Positions 20,431 to 34,560 of a DNA stretch of 64,000 nt are shown in pieces. The stretch's first letter is position 1. The number at the start of each line of letters is the position of its first letter. The stretch spans positions 62,001 through 126,000 of the forward strand of contig VZTG01005254.1 of NCBI GenBank assembly GCA_013397845.1, given 5' to 3'. Both the position numbers and the translations under genes were made by a program. Below the pieces are notes generated by a model. It saw nothing but the letters and a program-made list of their open reading frames with translations, did not search any database and was not told where the DNA came from. Origin of the DNA: Melanocharis versteri. Taxonomy: Eukaryota > Chordata > Aves > Passeriformes > Melanocharitidae.

Positions 20431-23400
20431 AAGATACATTTACAGACAAAACAGGCCAGTAACTCTTCCCAGTGAGCCAAACAGCATCTTAATCACTCGT
20501 GTTTAATGGGAAACAAATGACTGAGCACTGATAAAGTTCACCATTATGCTTTTGAGGAAAAGACAAGTGACTACAGAACAATCTGATAACGGGAGAATTT
20601 GCTTCCTGTGTAACTCAATATTTATAAACCCTCTCAGTAAGCGGGCAAAAAGGAAATAATTTCAGCTGGCTGAAGTTAACATTCCAAAATACACTTTAAA
20701 ATGACAACACAAACAGGACCCCAGCTGAAAGCAGTGCTTATGGGAAAGGCAGACAGAAACAAGAGGAGGCAGGGAGGCTGGAGCTCCAGCAGCTCCTCGG
20801 CACGGGCTCTCCGGGTGCCTGTGGACATTCCTGCACCCCACACAGCACAGACCCACCTCAGCCTCCCCCACAGCAACGGGGGATGCAGGATGTCAGGGTA
20901 GCAGGTGGAACCAGGATAGTCCTGGCTGTGCTTCCCACCTTCCATGAATGACTGGATTTAACAACCTCCCTCTGCCTCCAGCAAACACACAAGTGCCTCC
21001 ATAGGCACGAAGACACGGCTTTTTTTTCAAGGTAAAGGCTAGACTTTCAGTCTTACTAGGATCTCCAGTTATTTTCTATGCTTTTCTATAGTTAATGCCC
21101 TTGAAATGCAGGCTGTGATTGCCCTAAAGCCTGACTACTGTCTCAAGAGCAGAACTAGTTCTCAGACCCAACTGGCTCAAGTCCAGCACCTGCACCTCCA
21201 CCTGATTCTGTCGGGAACCACAAATGCCAGCAAGCCCTTCAGCAAGCCCCTCGTGAGAGGGAGAGATAAAGACCCTAACTGAGGAGTCGCCTCTGCACAA
21301 AATTGTCAGTGCAGAGTATTTCTGGAGTAAGTGCTGTTTTCCAAGGCTTCCTGGTATGGAAGTTTTTCACGGGAGTATAATGTGGGATATGTGGAAGAGT
21401 GCTTACGGTGATAAAATAAAAATAAATTATTTGTATTTTATGCCTAAAAAGGCAATGTTCTGAATTATTAAAAAATAAATGTTTATCTCCCAGATGCAGA
21501 GAAAAAAAGATGGGGGAAAAAAGAAACAGCAGAAGGTGCATCTATTTTGTTTCACATTTTCCATGTTAGTAGATGACAAAGCTGCTTGCGCCTTGCTGCC
21601 TTGGCTTCAGATATCAAGTAAAATATTTCTGAGTTGCTTTTAAAGTATATTAATGAAAATAATAAAACCAACGCAACCCTTGGCTTTTCAGCAGTGCCCT
21701 CTACTTAAAGACATAAAAGCATTTTGCAAACAAAAATAGGGAAAGCTTTTCCAGCTTAAAGATTAATTTTGCCCTCACATAAATTAGCATGACTTTTACA
21801 GTCCTGTTGAGACACTCCACATGTGCAACTGGGAAAAGAAATTATCACAGGCTGTTTAAATGCCCAGCTTTAATGAGGAAAAAGAAAACCAAAATAAAAC
21901 CAGACCCATTCTTCTTGAAAAGTTTTGCAGTTGATATTGTCAGAGGACATAAGAAAACCAGGGCTGCTAGATGCTAGCGGGAAAAGCATTCTTAGATTTG
22001 TTTTGAGCTGCCCAGCTCTGGAGAGAGAGCACACACAGGTGTGGATCCTCTCCACCAGCTCCAAATGTGGGGTCACTTGTCCAGGGGGTTGCACATCACC
22101 TTGCTACTGCTGAGAGAACAAGCAGCTGGAGAGAGCAGAAAGATCTGCTGAGAAAAGCCTGACACTCGCCCTTTGCCAGACACCCGAGGATCCAATGGCA
22201 CCAATGTTTAATTACTTCCACTGCTCACAGGACAGCTTAGCATTTGCTTTTCTGTAATGCCTGGAGGCCAACAAATTCAGGACCTCGTTGTACGAGGCAA
22301 CACATGAACACAGATCCCATCCCCGAAGAGTTTCCAGCTCAGTACAGCAGCCAAAAGCACTCCCTGTGACATCCTGAACCCGTTGCTGTCGCTGGGGATG
22401 CTGCCTTTGCCTTCAGCAAGGGTTAGGATTTCATCCCCTGTGGCTTCAGAGGGTCACAGTTTTCCCACTCATCAACACAATTGCTTTCTGAGGAAGGCCC
22501 ATTTTTCAAAATGGGGTGGTATTACTGAAAAAACATTAAAAGCTGCCAGGAGCAATCAAGGCCTGTAAATGCACTGTTGTCCAGAGCTGACTGCATTTCA
22601 GATTCAATAAAAACATGACGATGGAAAGAACACTGAGAAACTAAGAGCAAGTCAGACCAGGTGTTTCGCCTCACTTTCACCCTGACATCTCTTGTCTTTC
22701 AGTCTTCTGCCCATCTCTAACATTTCCAGCATTAATTACTTATTTTATTTTCCAGTTTTGTCCTCTTCTCACCTCTTGTTGACTATCAGCCCCTGACGAC
22801 ACCTTCTATCTCTGCCCTGCTCCAAACTGAACTGCTACCCCTCCACATCCTTCCTACTCTTGAAAGCAGCCCTAGGAATCGGGGCTTGGAGCCTCCTCTT
22901 CCCTCGTTTCAGGGAAATGCCTCTAGGAATGGACAGCAACAGGCACGCATCCGTCTCTGAGGAATAAAACACAAGGGATTTTCCAGTTGAAATCACTGGC
23001 CACAGGCCTGTTAATTCTCTTTAAGAGCTGACACATGAAGATAACTGAATAGAAGGAATTTATGGCAATTTGCTCACACACACAAAAAAAAAAAAGGCCA
23101 AGAACAGGGCTTTGGTCTTGCCCTGAAATCCAAGAGAGATACAGCAGCAGATGTCTTTCATCTATATGACCTTTTCCACTAAGACAAAAGAGAGACAGGA
23201 TATTAAATCACGGTTTGAGATTTTTATGACTCTTGGCAAGCATTTATTTATTATGGGTTTGTTTGTTTTGGGACTTTGTTTTTAGGCAGAGTGTTATTTT
23301 TTGTACTTTTCATGGAACTCCAACTGAAATACCATAAAAATGTCTGGGACAAATTTCTTTTGGGTGATTTGCACATTTTCAAAGACACAGGCTGACTCCC

Positions 23401-26140
23401 CTTCCAACTCACATTGCTCAAACCAGTGTGTTTAAACCAGAACAACCATATGACACGAAGACTGCAATGATTTTTTCACAAAGTCATGGGAAACCTTGAT
23501 GGGATGTGCCATCATCATGTGAGGGGGACAGCAAATCCTTTAACCAGCAGATCTAGACCAGGAAACATGCTCAAAAGCTGTACCATGTCCAGTGAAAATC
23601 CCTCAGTGACTACAGTGGAGAACACATGGTGACAGCAGGACACAGCACAAGGAATGTGAGAGAAAGCACGGATTGATTGCATTTGTCTTCTTAATTTTCT
23701 TACACCCTTGGCTGGAGAGGAGCTCTCCCTGCCATGCTCAGCTTACCTTACAGATGACTAAGCAGACAGGAGGATAGGGATGGTACCAGGAAAGACAAGC
23801 CAGAGGAAAGGACATTAACCTCAGACCCAGGGAGGATTAGTTTTAAATCCTTCTAGCACAGACTTCTCCCATTATTTTAGGCAAAGAGTTAGGCTGTGTA
23901 AACACCTTGGGAAAGTAAGGGCTCTGTGATCACAGATGAACTCGGAGATGGCTGGAGCAGACACAGGTCTGCTCACCCAGCCCCTCTGCCAGGGACTGTC
24001 ACCCTTGGAGCACAGCAGGTTTAATGGGCTGTGCTCCTAATTCACAACTGCTGAAACTCCCACGATCCCAGCGGGCTCTGATCTGTGCCTGCAGGTTCAT
24101 CCCACCCAAAGCTCCACAGCATCTCAACCCTGAGCCCTTCATCTTGCCCTCAATCAGCTCCCAGCACATTACATGAACCCCGAGCATTTCCTAAGCCTCC
24201 CTTTGATATTGATGGGTGTAAACACATTAAAGACTGAGAAACCCTAAAGCCAGATAGAAATTTTCAGTGAAACATTTTTCCCTCAGAAAATACCAACCAG
24301 CCAAAAGTAAACGTTTCACAGATGTGTCACTTCTGATAACATTTTATTTCTAAATGAAGGAAATTTAAAAGGTCTCCAGTAAGATTAAAACAGTGTTTCA
24401 ACTTCTGATTTCAAATTATTTTTACCCCCTTTAAAATAATACATTATATCATAAGAAATAAAATAAAGCTGTTGTTACCACTTATTCCCAAATAAAACAT
24501 ATAGGCGCAGTTCAAACATTTTTCTCCCTCAGATTTATTCCACAGCACATTAGAAATGTTTGTATTCCCTTTGTCTTAGAATAGAAATGTTTTCTTGAAA
24601 TCTGGGAAGGAGAACAAACAAACAAGCGAAACCCCAAAACAGGACAACAGCAAAACCTTTGGCCCTCAAAACCTCCCAAAGGCCCTCAGCTCTTGCAGTC
24701 GTGAGGGCAGGTAAGGACAGGCTGGAACTCTGCGTGTTCTTTCTGAGTGACTAAAACACGACATGGGCCAAATGCAACCACATGATACTTCCAAAACGAG
24801 AACACATATGGCTGAGCATTTCTGAAAAGTCAAAATCTGCTCGCACCGAAATCAATGGGCGTTTTACTCTTGACTTCTTGGAAGCAGGGTTAAGTCAACA
24901 CCGGGTAAGACGGGAAAATCCCAATCAGAGATCAAGCACAGCGTTCCCCCTAAAGATTATTCATAAAGTGTGTGTAGACGTCACGAGAAAACAGAAGGTG
25001 CTACAGTGCTGTTATTTTTAAGCTGAGGGTGAGAAAATAGGCAGTGAAGCATAGAGCAGAACTTCGTACGTTGCTTTGTCACCAGTCTTGTTAAGGAGCT
25101 CAGGGAATTTATTTTAGGGAGAAAAAATTCATAGTTATTTCTGCTTCTTCCATTCAGAATAGACTTGATTTTACATGAACTTTTAAAGGTTTTTTGAATA
25201 CTTCTGTATTTTCTGAAGGTATTTCTTTTTGAATGCTGTATTTCTATGACCCACCCCATTTTCAGAACCACTAAAAATGTCCAGGAATACTTCTTTAAAC
25301 TACCTAGAAGACATCAGGAGTTATATTCAGAGTTTAAATCAAGTCCTAGCTGCCTGCAAAGCTTTTGCAGAATTATGCCTTCCTTCTCTTGCAAAGAGCA
25401 ATCAGTTTGGAGAAGCTGAGGCAGACACTGAAGTGGATCACAGGGAGCATCTGTGCACAGAAGAGGGAGACCAGTTCCAATCATCAGCATTGCAGGACTG
25501 TAATCCTCGAACCCAGGCATGAGCAATTATCAGTGTGAGAGCATAATTTATTCCTTGTCGTCAGACACAAGATGGATATCCCATTGGGCACCAGTTAGAT
25601 TGTTATATTCATTTCAGAAAGCTTAGCAACACCACTCATCATGTATGAAACAGCACTAATGGCAGGCAGCCTGAGCCATGAGAAGAGTTTAATAAAGGGC
25701 TTCACTAAGTTAGCACTGCGCTCTCATCATGCAGGGGGGCAAAAATCCTGGCATGTAAAAGGAAGTACAGCAGCTTCTTGGACTTCCATACTGAAATCTT
25801 CCTATGCTTGAAATCTCTCAACAAACATACACACCCTCATTCATGCAAACCTTCAGAGTATGCCACTTAATTTACCACAAGAAAGGAAATATAATGAAAA
25901 TACAGGATTTCAACACCAGGCTCTTAGATTCATATTTAATCTCACTGACAGCACACAGGAGTAGTCCTGTCTCCATTATATTAATAACACTCACAACCCA
26001 CCTGTCTGACAATTAACAAGGAAAAAAGCCAGAAACTTCTCTCTGTATCTCACACTCAGGATCACAGCCCCCCTTTCAGTAAATGCACTGGCAGTTCACA
26101 GTTTGTAAGCAATCAGAGCCTGATCCAACAGCTGGACCTT
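20431..26140. other. Gene-free unique sequence
   Basis: Nothing recognisable over 5.7 kb: no exon with a recognised peptide, no RNA gene, no transposon. The stretch 24300-24600 is AT-rich with several AATAAA words. A 6-bp hairpin (CCTCGT, loop TGT, ACGAGG) lies at 22283-22297. The frame 25277-25522 plus (81 codons) has a plausible amino-acid mix, but it overlaps a 70-codon antisense frame and resembles no family I know. Confidence 0.55.
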
Positions 26141-26144
26141 CACT

Positions 26145-26765
26145 CGCCATCCGCTCGGGATGACGCTCCCCAGGCGCCATCCCTTCTTCCCCCGTGGCTG
26201 CTTTTCCCATCCCAGCGCTGACCAGCCTCAGCCACCCGGCTCATGAAGCTGGACAAAAGCAGCCACTCAGTGTGGCTTGGCCAGAGGTGTAAAATATATC
26301 AGACAGGAATTTGGGTTTGCTCAGCCCAGCAGCCCCAGGCGCAACTGCGACACCCGCAATTAGGGCTTGCGGAGAACACACATCGTTACAGCTTCACCCT
26401 TGGGCATTCACCAAAAGAGAGATTTGCTTTTCTAATTGGCTCAATATTTTGAGAAGGTAAATGGTGAATAATAACAGCCTCGGCAGGAACATGAGACGGG
26501 ATGAAAGCAACACAAACTCCCCGTTTACGCTCCCGGCTTCGTGGCGTGAGCCACATGTTGATTGACTTCCAGCGCTGGGAGGAAACCGTGCTGCAGAAGA
26601 CATCCCTCCTCCCTCACAGGACCACGGGGAGCGCCCAGGGACACCTCTCCTGGCTTTGGTCACCTCAGCTGGCTTTTGGCCTTGGCGAACTACGCTGTAT
26701 TTCTGTGCAGCTACAAACCTCATTTGCAGAGCGATAAGTTCCCCGCGGAGTTAGGAACTCGCTTC
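26145..26765. promoter_or_regulatory. CpG-rich patch
   Basis: I count about 30 CpG dinucleotides in about 617 bases at roughly 53% G+C. That gives an observed/expected ratio near 0.7, far above the rest of the window. The CpGs cluster at 26145-26235 and 26521-26761 with an AT-rich interruption at 26400-26460. It is borderline for a CpG island, so it could be an orphan or decayed promoter, or a CpG-containing enhancer. No TATA box, start or convincing first exon was identified, and the overlapping frames here (26394-26723 minus, 26562-26918 plus) are unrecognised. Confidence 0.35.
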
Positions 26766-26815
26766 CCTTATTGCAGAGAAGAAATAAACAGTTCTTTGAG
26801 GGGAATGGCAGTGGT

Positions 26816-26825
26816 TAATTTGCAT
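26816..26825 (-). promoter_or_regulatory. POU-type octamer with TAAT extension
   Basis: TAATTTGCAT reads ATGCAAATTA on the minus strand, an octamer joined to a homeodomain core as bound by POU proteins. The same decamer occurs at 35776-35785. It follows directly after the CpG-rich patch. A binding role is inferred. Confidence 0.25.
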
Positions 26826-26910
26826 GGGTTGGATACTATTCCAAAGTTTAAGCTAGGTAAAATGTTAATTTCTGCAAAGCACTTCCTCAGCAAAAACAGC
26901 GTTATAAATG

Positions 26911-29900
26911 GAATTTGATAATAACAAAAAATCTAATATTTTCTTCAGAGATTCTTAAACCCATATGCTCAGTCCTTTCAAATACAAGGAAAAAAATCAA
27001 AATAGCAACATCCATCATGAGGTTAACTACAACTGGTCACACTTAACCTCTGATAATTTAGCCATGAGGAGTACCTTTTGCTCATAAAAGCTGCAGCAAA
27101 TGTAATGCAATCTATAAATATCACTGAGGCCACTGGTGGCTGAGCTGTGGAGTTTAACCTCTGGGTTGCTGATTTAAATGTGCTGGGCTGTGAGCACAGC
27201 GTGCTGCAGCCCCTGACTGCTGCCCGGGTTCAGGGCTGACAGATGTCCCTTCCCAGAGCTGGAGAGGGGGATGAATGAATGAAAATCCTCCACACCATTC
27301 ATGGCTGCCAAACAGCACATTTTTAAACGCAGCTGAGAGTTGCATCCTTCCACCGCCTGCTGATACAGCTCCAAATGCTTCTCCTGCATTCGGTCTACCT
27401 TTTCATTTTTCTATGCGTGCCATTGTTTCAAGTCTTTTTTGCTTTTGTGCAAAAAGCCTAGAGCCTTCTCGCCTCAATGCCAGGGACATAATTCTCCTGT
27501 TTGCAGGGCGGAGCGTGACCTCAGTCTTCTGCTCTCCCCAAAAGAGCGAATCTTCCATTGACGTCAAGGGCTCTGCACACAGAGGGAGGGAGATAAGCAT
27601 ATTGGAGGCAGGATCTGCTTCGTGAATGAGAATTCTGCTGTAGGAATTTACAAGCCTCTCGCAGTCTCCTCTCTTGATTAAAGCTGGCGGGATTATTTCA
27701 CAAATTCAGCTGCTGAGCCCTGGCTATTGGAAATCTGTCTCACACGGGGCTCTCTGCTGTTAACCCATCCTGGCTCTTCGGGCAAGCCAAAAACCACCAT
27801 TATCTGAAAAAAGCACGTCAGATGTAGAGAGGGTCGTCTCAGAGGGGAGCTGCTGACGTCTCTCTGTATGGCATCTCACACCTGTGAGCTCTGAGGAGCT
27901 CTTAGAAAACCTGCATCCTGCTTCTGGTGCAGACTTTAAGCAACAGGGACTGGCGGGTTAAATTAGGGGGGGTTATACCCAGCCTTATTAATTCCTTTCC
28001 TGGGGGAGACGATGGGTCTGTCCACGGGGCTCAGCACAGGGCTGCAGATGGGCTCTCTGTCAGCCAGCAGCCAGGGCAGGTGGGGCAGCATGGGTACAGC
28101 AGGCACACAGGGAAGGGACCAGGACTACACCGGTCCAGAGCCCCTGCCAGGCAGCCTGGGCACGGGGCCACCCCAACGTGGCCCTGCTGCTCACATGTCT
28201 GCAGCAAACCTGGGCGGTGGGGTCAGGGACCTTTGCACCATGCTCTGCTCCATGTGCAGACGTGCCCGGGGTCAGCAAAGGGCCGACAGCCCCGTCTGCC
28301 ACCAGCTCCTCCTCTGCAGTGGAGCTTCCCAGCCTTACTCGGCTCCTGGGCCCTCTGGGACACCAGAACTGGGAAGAAACCTTGAGTTGCCCTGTTTAGA
28401 CACACCACAGCACCCTCAGAAACACCCCCAGAAAGGACAGCACTCTGCATCAACCCCAGGCTTTTGAGCAAAGCTGCTTATTACAAATACCATTACAACA
28501 ACACAGACCAACAGCACAATCTGATTACACCGTGGTGTACATTTAACCAGGATTATCTGATCCTACATTTGTGTGCAAGCTTTCCCCTACTCTCACGCAC
28601 AAGACTGATTCACAATTATTTTTATGCTGCTTTGCAGCAGATTGGTTGGTTATGCTTTACCTTCCTTTACCGTGTGCCACCTCTGCAGGTGTTGCAGCTG
28701 TAAAGTGATAATGGCTGCACATCAACAGCAAGTTTTGGTCACAAGCAAGAGAAAGCAGAGGTTTGAAAAGATACGTGCATAATAGCTAAATGCCAGCTTT
28801 CTGCAGCAAAATCTGAAGGGAAAGGGATGCTGCCAGTATGTCAGCAATACAGCCAGTGATCTTCATGGCTGTACTGTTACACCTGGTGGAACATTGTAGT
28901 AGGAGCTTCTGTACACGAGGTCTAGGCAGGACACCTGAAGAAAGTGATGCCCCTCTGTGCAGAGGGTGTATCTCTTTACAGAATTTAAGAAATATTAGTG
29001 ACTTTACACTTAAAGCCTGAGTGAATCCTCTGTGTGACCTCTCAGGTTTTGCACAGCTCACCCTGCCCGTGCTGTCAGAGGCTGGAAGGACTGGGGAGAG
29101 GGGCTGGTTTATGGGCTTACTGGTGAACCGTGTTCCACAAAGCAAAAAAACCCCCAACAAAACCCCCTTGTTTCAACAAAAGGTAAACAATGTGAATGAA
29201 ACATGAATGGACAGAAAATTATGAATTTCCTTACCAGCTCAGCCTACTTCAGGGTCAAAGCTCATTCACAAATGTTTTGGCATCACAAAGGAAGAACAAG
29301 ATACCCATTTACAGCCAAGACCTCCCTCCTTTCCTGTTTTCCTGCAGCCTCAACAGAGCAGGGCAGGTATGTTAGAACAATATAGGAAATGATCAGCTTT
29401 GATATACATAAGACAATGCTGATGTGGTTTGCAGATAACTCACACACGCAGCTGCAAGTTACTGGTTAAGGCTTCCCAGCCTCGATCACAACATTCGGTC
29501 ATTGTTTCTGCTTGATACTTCACACAGCAACCTTTGAAAATGCCTACTGAAGTGTTTAATATGAAGCTGGGGAAGAGACAAAGGATAGATCATATCCTGA
29601 CGTACAAGACCTCATTTTCTTTTTCTTACTCTTCCTACGCAAAACCACAAACTTTATAATCGTGATAATATCAGGGTTTTTCAAAGTCTTCCCACAAGAA
29701 ATGGGACTCTCTGCCAAAAAGCTGCAGCAGTGACCAGGTTGACTGCCCTTGTGCCCATTTTTTATTTTTTTCAGCCATTAGGTATAGCTTTATACCTTTC
29801 CAGCACAATAAAATATAATTAGAAGTCCCAAAACAACAAGGAAAAAATATGCTAAAGCTTCAGTATGATTTTCCACAGTATTTTTTCTATTCTCTAGTTA

Positions 29901-32900
29901 TCTCTTTTTTTAAAAAAATACAGCACATGTGAACTTCCAAAATATTCCGATCAATTAAATTAAGGCATTTCCTCCAGTTCCCCTTCTTTTTCCTCTCCCC
30001 TTAGGATTTCAAATAAATTGCTGGTTGTCTACATGCCAGGGGAAATCAAGAATTAAAATACAGAGCCATTCAAAACATCCTCAAGACCGTAGTCTGACAC
30101 TGTGGTTTCTGTCAGCGACCACACTTTCATCTTATTGGGATGCCCTTGAAAAAAACTCCTGCTGTCGGAAGCAAAACCTGTGCCCAATTCATGGAATACA
30201 TGAATGCAGTATAAACCCTCACAGGCCAAGAAATTCCAGAGACACCGCACGGATTAGCTGTGATAACATCTTTTCCCATAATACTGAACGGTGACAGAAA
30301 TAAAAGATGAATGTTTTTAACATTTAAAAACCTGGGGCCAGCCGCTGAAGCAGGGCAGTGTGTGTGTGCCACTGCACGGGAAGAAGCTGCCCAAAAGCTG
30401 GCTCGTCTCAGGGTGGAAAAATCTGCCTCACGTATGGAGATCTCAGGAGGGCACAGAGCCTTCACAGCAGCACAGCATCATCGCTTTGACACTTGCCCTT
30501 CTTGCGCCCCAGCCATCAGACCTGTGCTTCAGGCACACCTTGGGATGCTTAGTTCCTTAGGAAGGGATCAGCACAACACAGATCCAGGGAGGGGAAGCTT
30601 TGAATCCATGCTGTAACCACCTCCACATCTCTTTCTGCTTTAAAAACCCCTCAGCCACAGATGAGATCCTGTCCTCCAAGAACATGGCAGAGGCAGACAG
30701 TGGCAGCTGGAGAGACAGGGTGTCAAATGGGTTCCTCGTTGATTTAGAGAAATCCCACAAGAAGCTTGATTGGTCACACTTTTTGTATTCCAACCACAAC
30801 TCTTGGCAGGGTTTCCCCCAGCTTCTCCCCTGACACGTTGGCCAGTGCCATGAAATGTGCCTGCTGCAGAGTGAAGGCCACATTTGAACTGCCTCTACAC
30901 AGAAGAAAAAGCTTCAGAGGGCAGAGCTGCCCCCCTGGCCCTGGTCAGGGACTAGCAGGTATTGATCATGAAAATCCTCCCTGTGAATCACATGAGTTTC
31001 TCAGGCCTCCAAAAGCCAGATGTTGAAATTCAGACTCATTCTTTCCCGTTGCCATAAACCAAAGCCCTGTGCAATCAAGAAATAAGTGCCTCCGGAAACA
31101 GGAGTTACAGCACTTCAGGATGGACCAGTGTACAGAATCAAATATGCTTGCACTGGGTACTTCCAAGGATTCTCTTAACTTGACTAGGACACCCTGAGAA
31201 GGATGACCCTTTGAACATGACCAAGAAGCTGGGACACAGCCTTTGGGATGGCTTCCAAAGCAGCAGTGTGTGTGGGAGGGTGATGGTCAAAAGGAGAAAA
31301 TAATGCACTTGAGGTGATGACTTTTCTGGCAAGAACAGCTCAAATCAACAGATGGTGAACCACTTGCCCCTTGCCCAAGGGCTCGTGTTCCAGGTGGCAG
31401 TGCCCCTTCCACATCATTCCTGGGCTTGCTCCAGGGGCAGTGCCTGAGGGACCAGTGCAGAGGTGTACATCCAAAAACCCTCAGCTGAGATACCTCTCCC
31501 TAGTCACACCAGCATGCTTCTCACAGCATCTCCAGGTGAAACCCTGCACCAACACAACTGCACTCCTGTGACTTTCCTGTTCATCCTTTATTAGCCAGCA
31601 CCTTGTGTCCTGTAGAGAGCTCTCCATATCCTCTCAGCAGGATGCTGGTCAGCAAAGTGAGGAAGCTTCCAGGCTGCCATAATCTGTCCCTGGCTGACAT
31701 TCTCCTGGATGCCCTGAGGCAAACCCAAGGAGGGCTATTTCGAGAACTTTTGTGGTCTTATTTGTTACTGAATGTGGAGATGACACTATGCATCATATGC
31801 ATCTCTGGTGCTGCTCCTACCTCAGCCAACGATGGTCAGAGTGGATTCATCCCCAGCCTGTCCTCTGAGACGTGGGCACCACACACAGACAAGAGAGAAG
31901 CTGAGAGCTCTGTGGGGCTCCAGTCACACATTATGTTAAGCAGTGGTGTACCATCCCCTCCCAGGAGCTCTCAGTAGTTTTCCACACTCTGTTGATCTCC
32001 ACACCACACTCACTGCAGCCAGATACAAGGGAGACTTCCCACAGCAAGCTCAAAGAGCCCAGTGAAGAATTTAAGACAGTTTTGCCCTGCAGCCCAGATA
32101 AAACAGGAGGGAGAAGAAGCGACTGGCACAGGCACTGCTGGACAGCAGCGAGTTCAGACAGACATGTGATGGGCCCCAGCCACAAAAGGCTGGGAAGGAG
32201 AGCTGTATTTGTAGCCCCAGGTGTGAGCTCCTTCCCCGGAAAACAGATTTCACACTCCTCAGTGGTTTTTTGGCAGCCTGTGCCGAGGCCTGCTGTCAAG
32301 AACGGCGAGGTGCCTGGTCAGGAGCTGGCTCCAGGCCTTTCCCTGGCCAGGCATGCCAAGACTGCTCTCAGACAGCTCCTCATGCCCAGCACAGCACAGC
32401 CGTGGCCCTTCCTCCACACATGTGCAACAAACACGTGTCACCGCACGGAGAGATGTGTCTTCAGACCTCCCAGGCAATAGGTGGATTTCAAATATGGAAC
32501 CCGAAAAAATAACTCTCAGCAGCCATCTTGGGTGAGGAACATCACTTCTGCCAGTTTGGTAGGCCTAAGGAACAAAGCAGTACTCCCACACGAAAAGTCC
32601 AAGTGTGACAAGCTGCTCCTGGTGCCCCAGCTCCCTCCAGCTCTGTTTCTATCCCTGGGACTGAGGGGAAATGGAAGCTTTGTGCTGTGTTGAGACAGCT
32701 CCAACTCTGCTGATGGATTCAGCACTCCAAGGAGATCGTTTGGCTCCTCAGTTTGCTGTATGACAGCAGGAACAGGACCCAGACAAAGGCTGGGTGCCTC
32801 CAACACCTGCTGAGATCCCAGCATCACATTCCTGAACACAAGGCACACGTTTCAGGAGAGCCCTCACACCACAACAAACAGGAAGTCACGGGAAAGGGCA

Positions 32901-34560
32901 ATGAGCACTCCACACACCTCCACGTGTGGAATTGTCACTGTGTGTGGTGACTCTGGCACTCTGAGGGTCAAACCCTGGTGACAAGGAGGGGATGTGGGAT
33001 CCCTGCCTACAGAGGCACTTTGAAGATGCTGCCCAAAGCCTCAAAGTTTATTCTCAAGAGGACTGGATGAGTCAGGGCCATCCGTGCTGACACACATCTT
33101 CACCAGTATAAAGCCAGCTGAGACTGGTGGCAAACCCCCATTTTATCACTGAGCCTCCTGCTATTGCCTCAGTGTAATTTAGAAAATACTGGTGCCAACT
33201 TCAGCATTCATAGCAGTCTCATTCGATGACCAAAAATGTTACTTTGAAATAAACAGGAGACATCCTGAAGATTCTACATAAAAAGCACCACAAACAGGTT
33301 TTAGGAATAGGATCACCTGTTGAAAGGGGTACTTGTGGCGCTCCTGCTCTGTCACTCCTGGCCCTGCCCTCGTCCCACCATGAAGCAGAATGGTGGAGGT
33401 GAGGCTTTACCATTAAGCCTAGAGAAGATTTACAAAGAATGCCTGAAATAAAGAGAAAATTCACACTCACCCACTGATCAGGCACTAAAAAGCAATAACC
33501 TGTGATGTGGCTGTGGTGGGAATTAAGGGTGGCTGAAGAAAAAGTAAACATCTAAAAGGCAGGGAACAGTGCTAGGGGAAGGAGACAGATCCTCTACAAA
33601 GACAGTGGCAGGCAAATTAGAGAAAGAACACAGAGGCGGATGTTAGAAAAATATAATGTTCCTGTGGGTGTATCACTTATCAGCCATTCTTGCACATAAA
33701 ACACATTTTTTCAACATTTAGAAAAGAAAAAGAATGACTGATCTGTAATTAGCAGAAATAAAGGCCTGGCCCAGATCCTAGGATAGAATAACATTCTTGC
33801 AAAAGTGAATTTTGCTGAAATATTGGTATTAGACAGGGCAGGGCTGCTGCAGGAAAAGGGCAAATCCAGAATAATTGGAACAGTCTGCCCACTAAGAGCC
33901 ACCCAGCTGGGGACCCCATTTAATAAGCTATTTAAATCCTATTTAACAATCCATTTAACAACAATATGACCCCACTGAAGGGAAATCCTGGGGGAACAAT
34001 TTTGCATATTTGATATGGGCACCTTTTGTACATCCTGCTGCCAAAGTTTCCCTCTACCTCCTCCTTGCTGGGGCTCGCTAAGGAAAGAAATCCCACGGCA
34101 CAGCTGCATGGTTTGGAGTTTAAATGCAAACTGTCTTGACAATCTCTCGTCTTCCTCTCTCACTGGCACAAACCCACACTCCATAGGCAGAAGACGTCTG
34201 ATTTTATAGTTCCTCTGCCTCTCTCAGCAGCCTGCAGCCTCACACACCTGTTTGTTTTGATGGCCATCAGCTTATGTCAAGCCATGAAAGTCTCTTTCCT
34301 ACCACCAGTCCTTCCCAAATCCACCCTAACACTCACAGCTCTGGACAACACCACTGCTGGAGCAGCACCCTGTCCACAGCAGGTCTTTAATCACTGTTCC
34401 AACTTCACCTCTGCTCCATGGTCTTCCACCTCCTCCTCCTGTCTCAGTCTCCTGTTTTCCTCCCCAACCTGTGCCAGCTGATGGAAAGCCAGGAATGAGG
34501 GCAAAGCTACCACCCCCTTGAGTGGGTTGATTCTTCAAAGCAGCTAGAACAACAAAGGGC
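26911..34560. other. Gene-free unique sequence
   Basis: No exon, RNA or transposon is supported in 7.6 kb. GC-rich parts give the longer chance frames: 27927-28385 and 28012-28467 plus (about 150 codons each, overlapping in different frames, Gly/Pro/His-rich), and 31931-32480 on both strands. A full CRE (TGACGTCA) stands at 27559-27566. A degenerate run of ATTTAA words with about 12-base spacing occurs at 33916-33960. Confidence 0.55.

Noticed and set aside
27927..28471. Pair of about 150-codon plus frames in different phases
   Set aside because: Both translations are low-complexity (Gly/Pro/His or Ser/Gly) and share the same GC-rich bases with antisense frames. No gene evidence.
31931..32480. 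Overlapping frames of 122 and 162 codons on opposite strands
   Set aside because: They cancel each other as evidence. Neither shows a known motif or a splice context.
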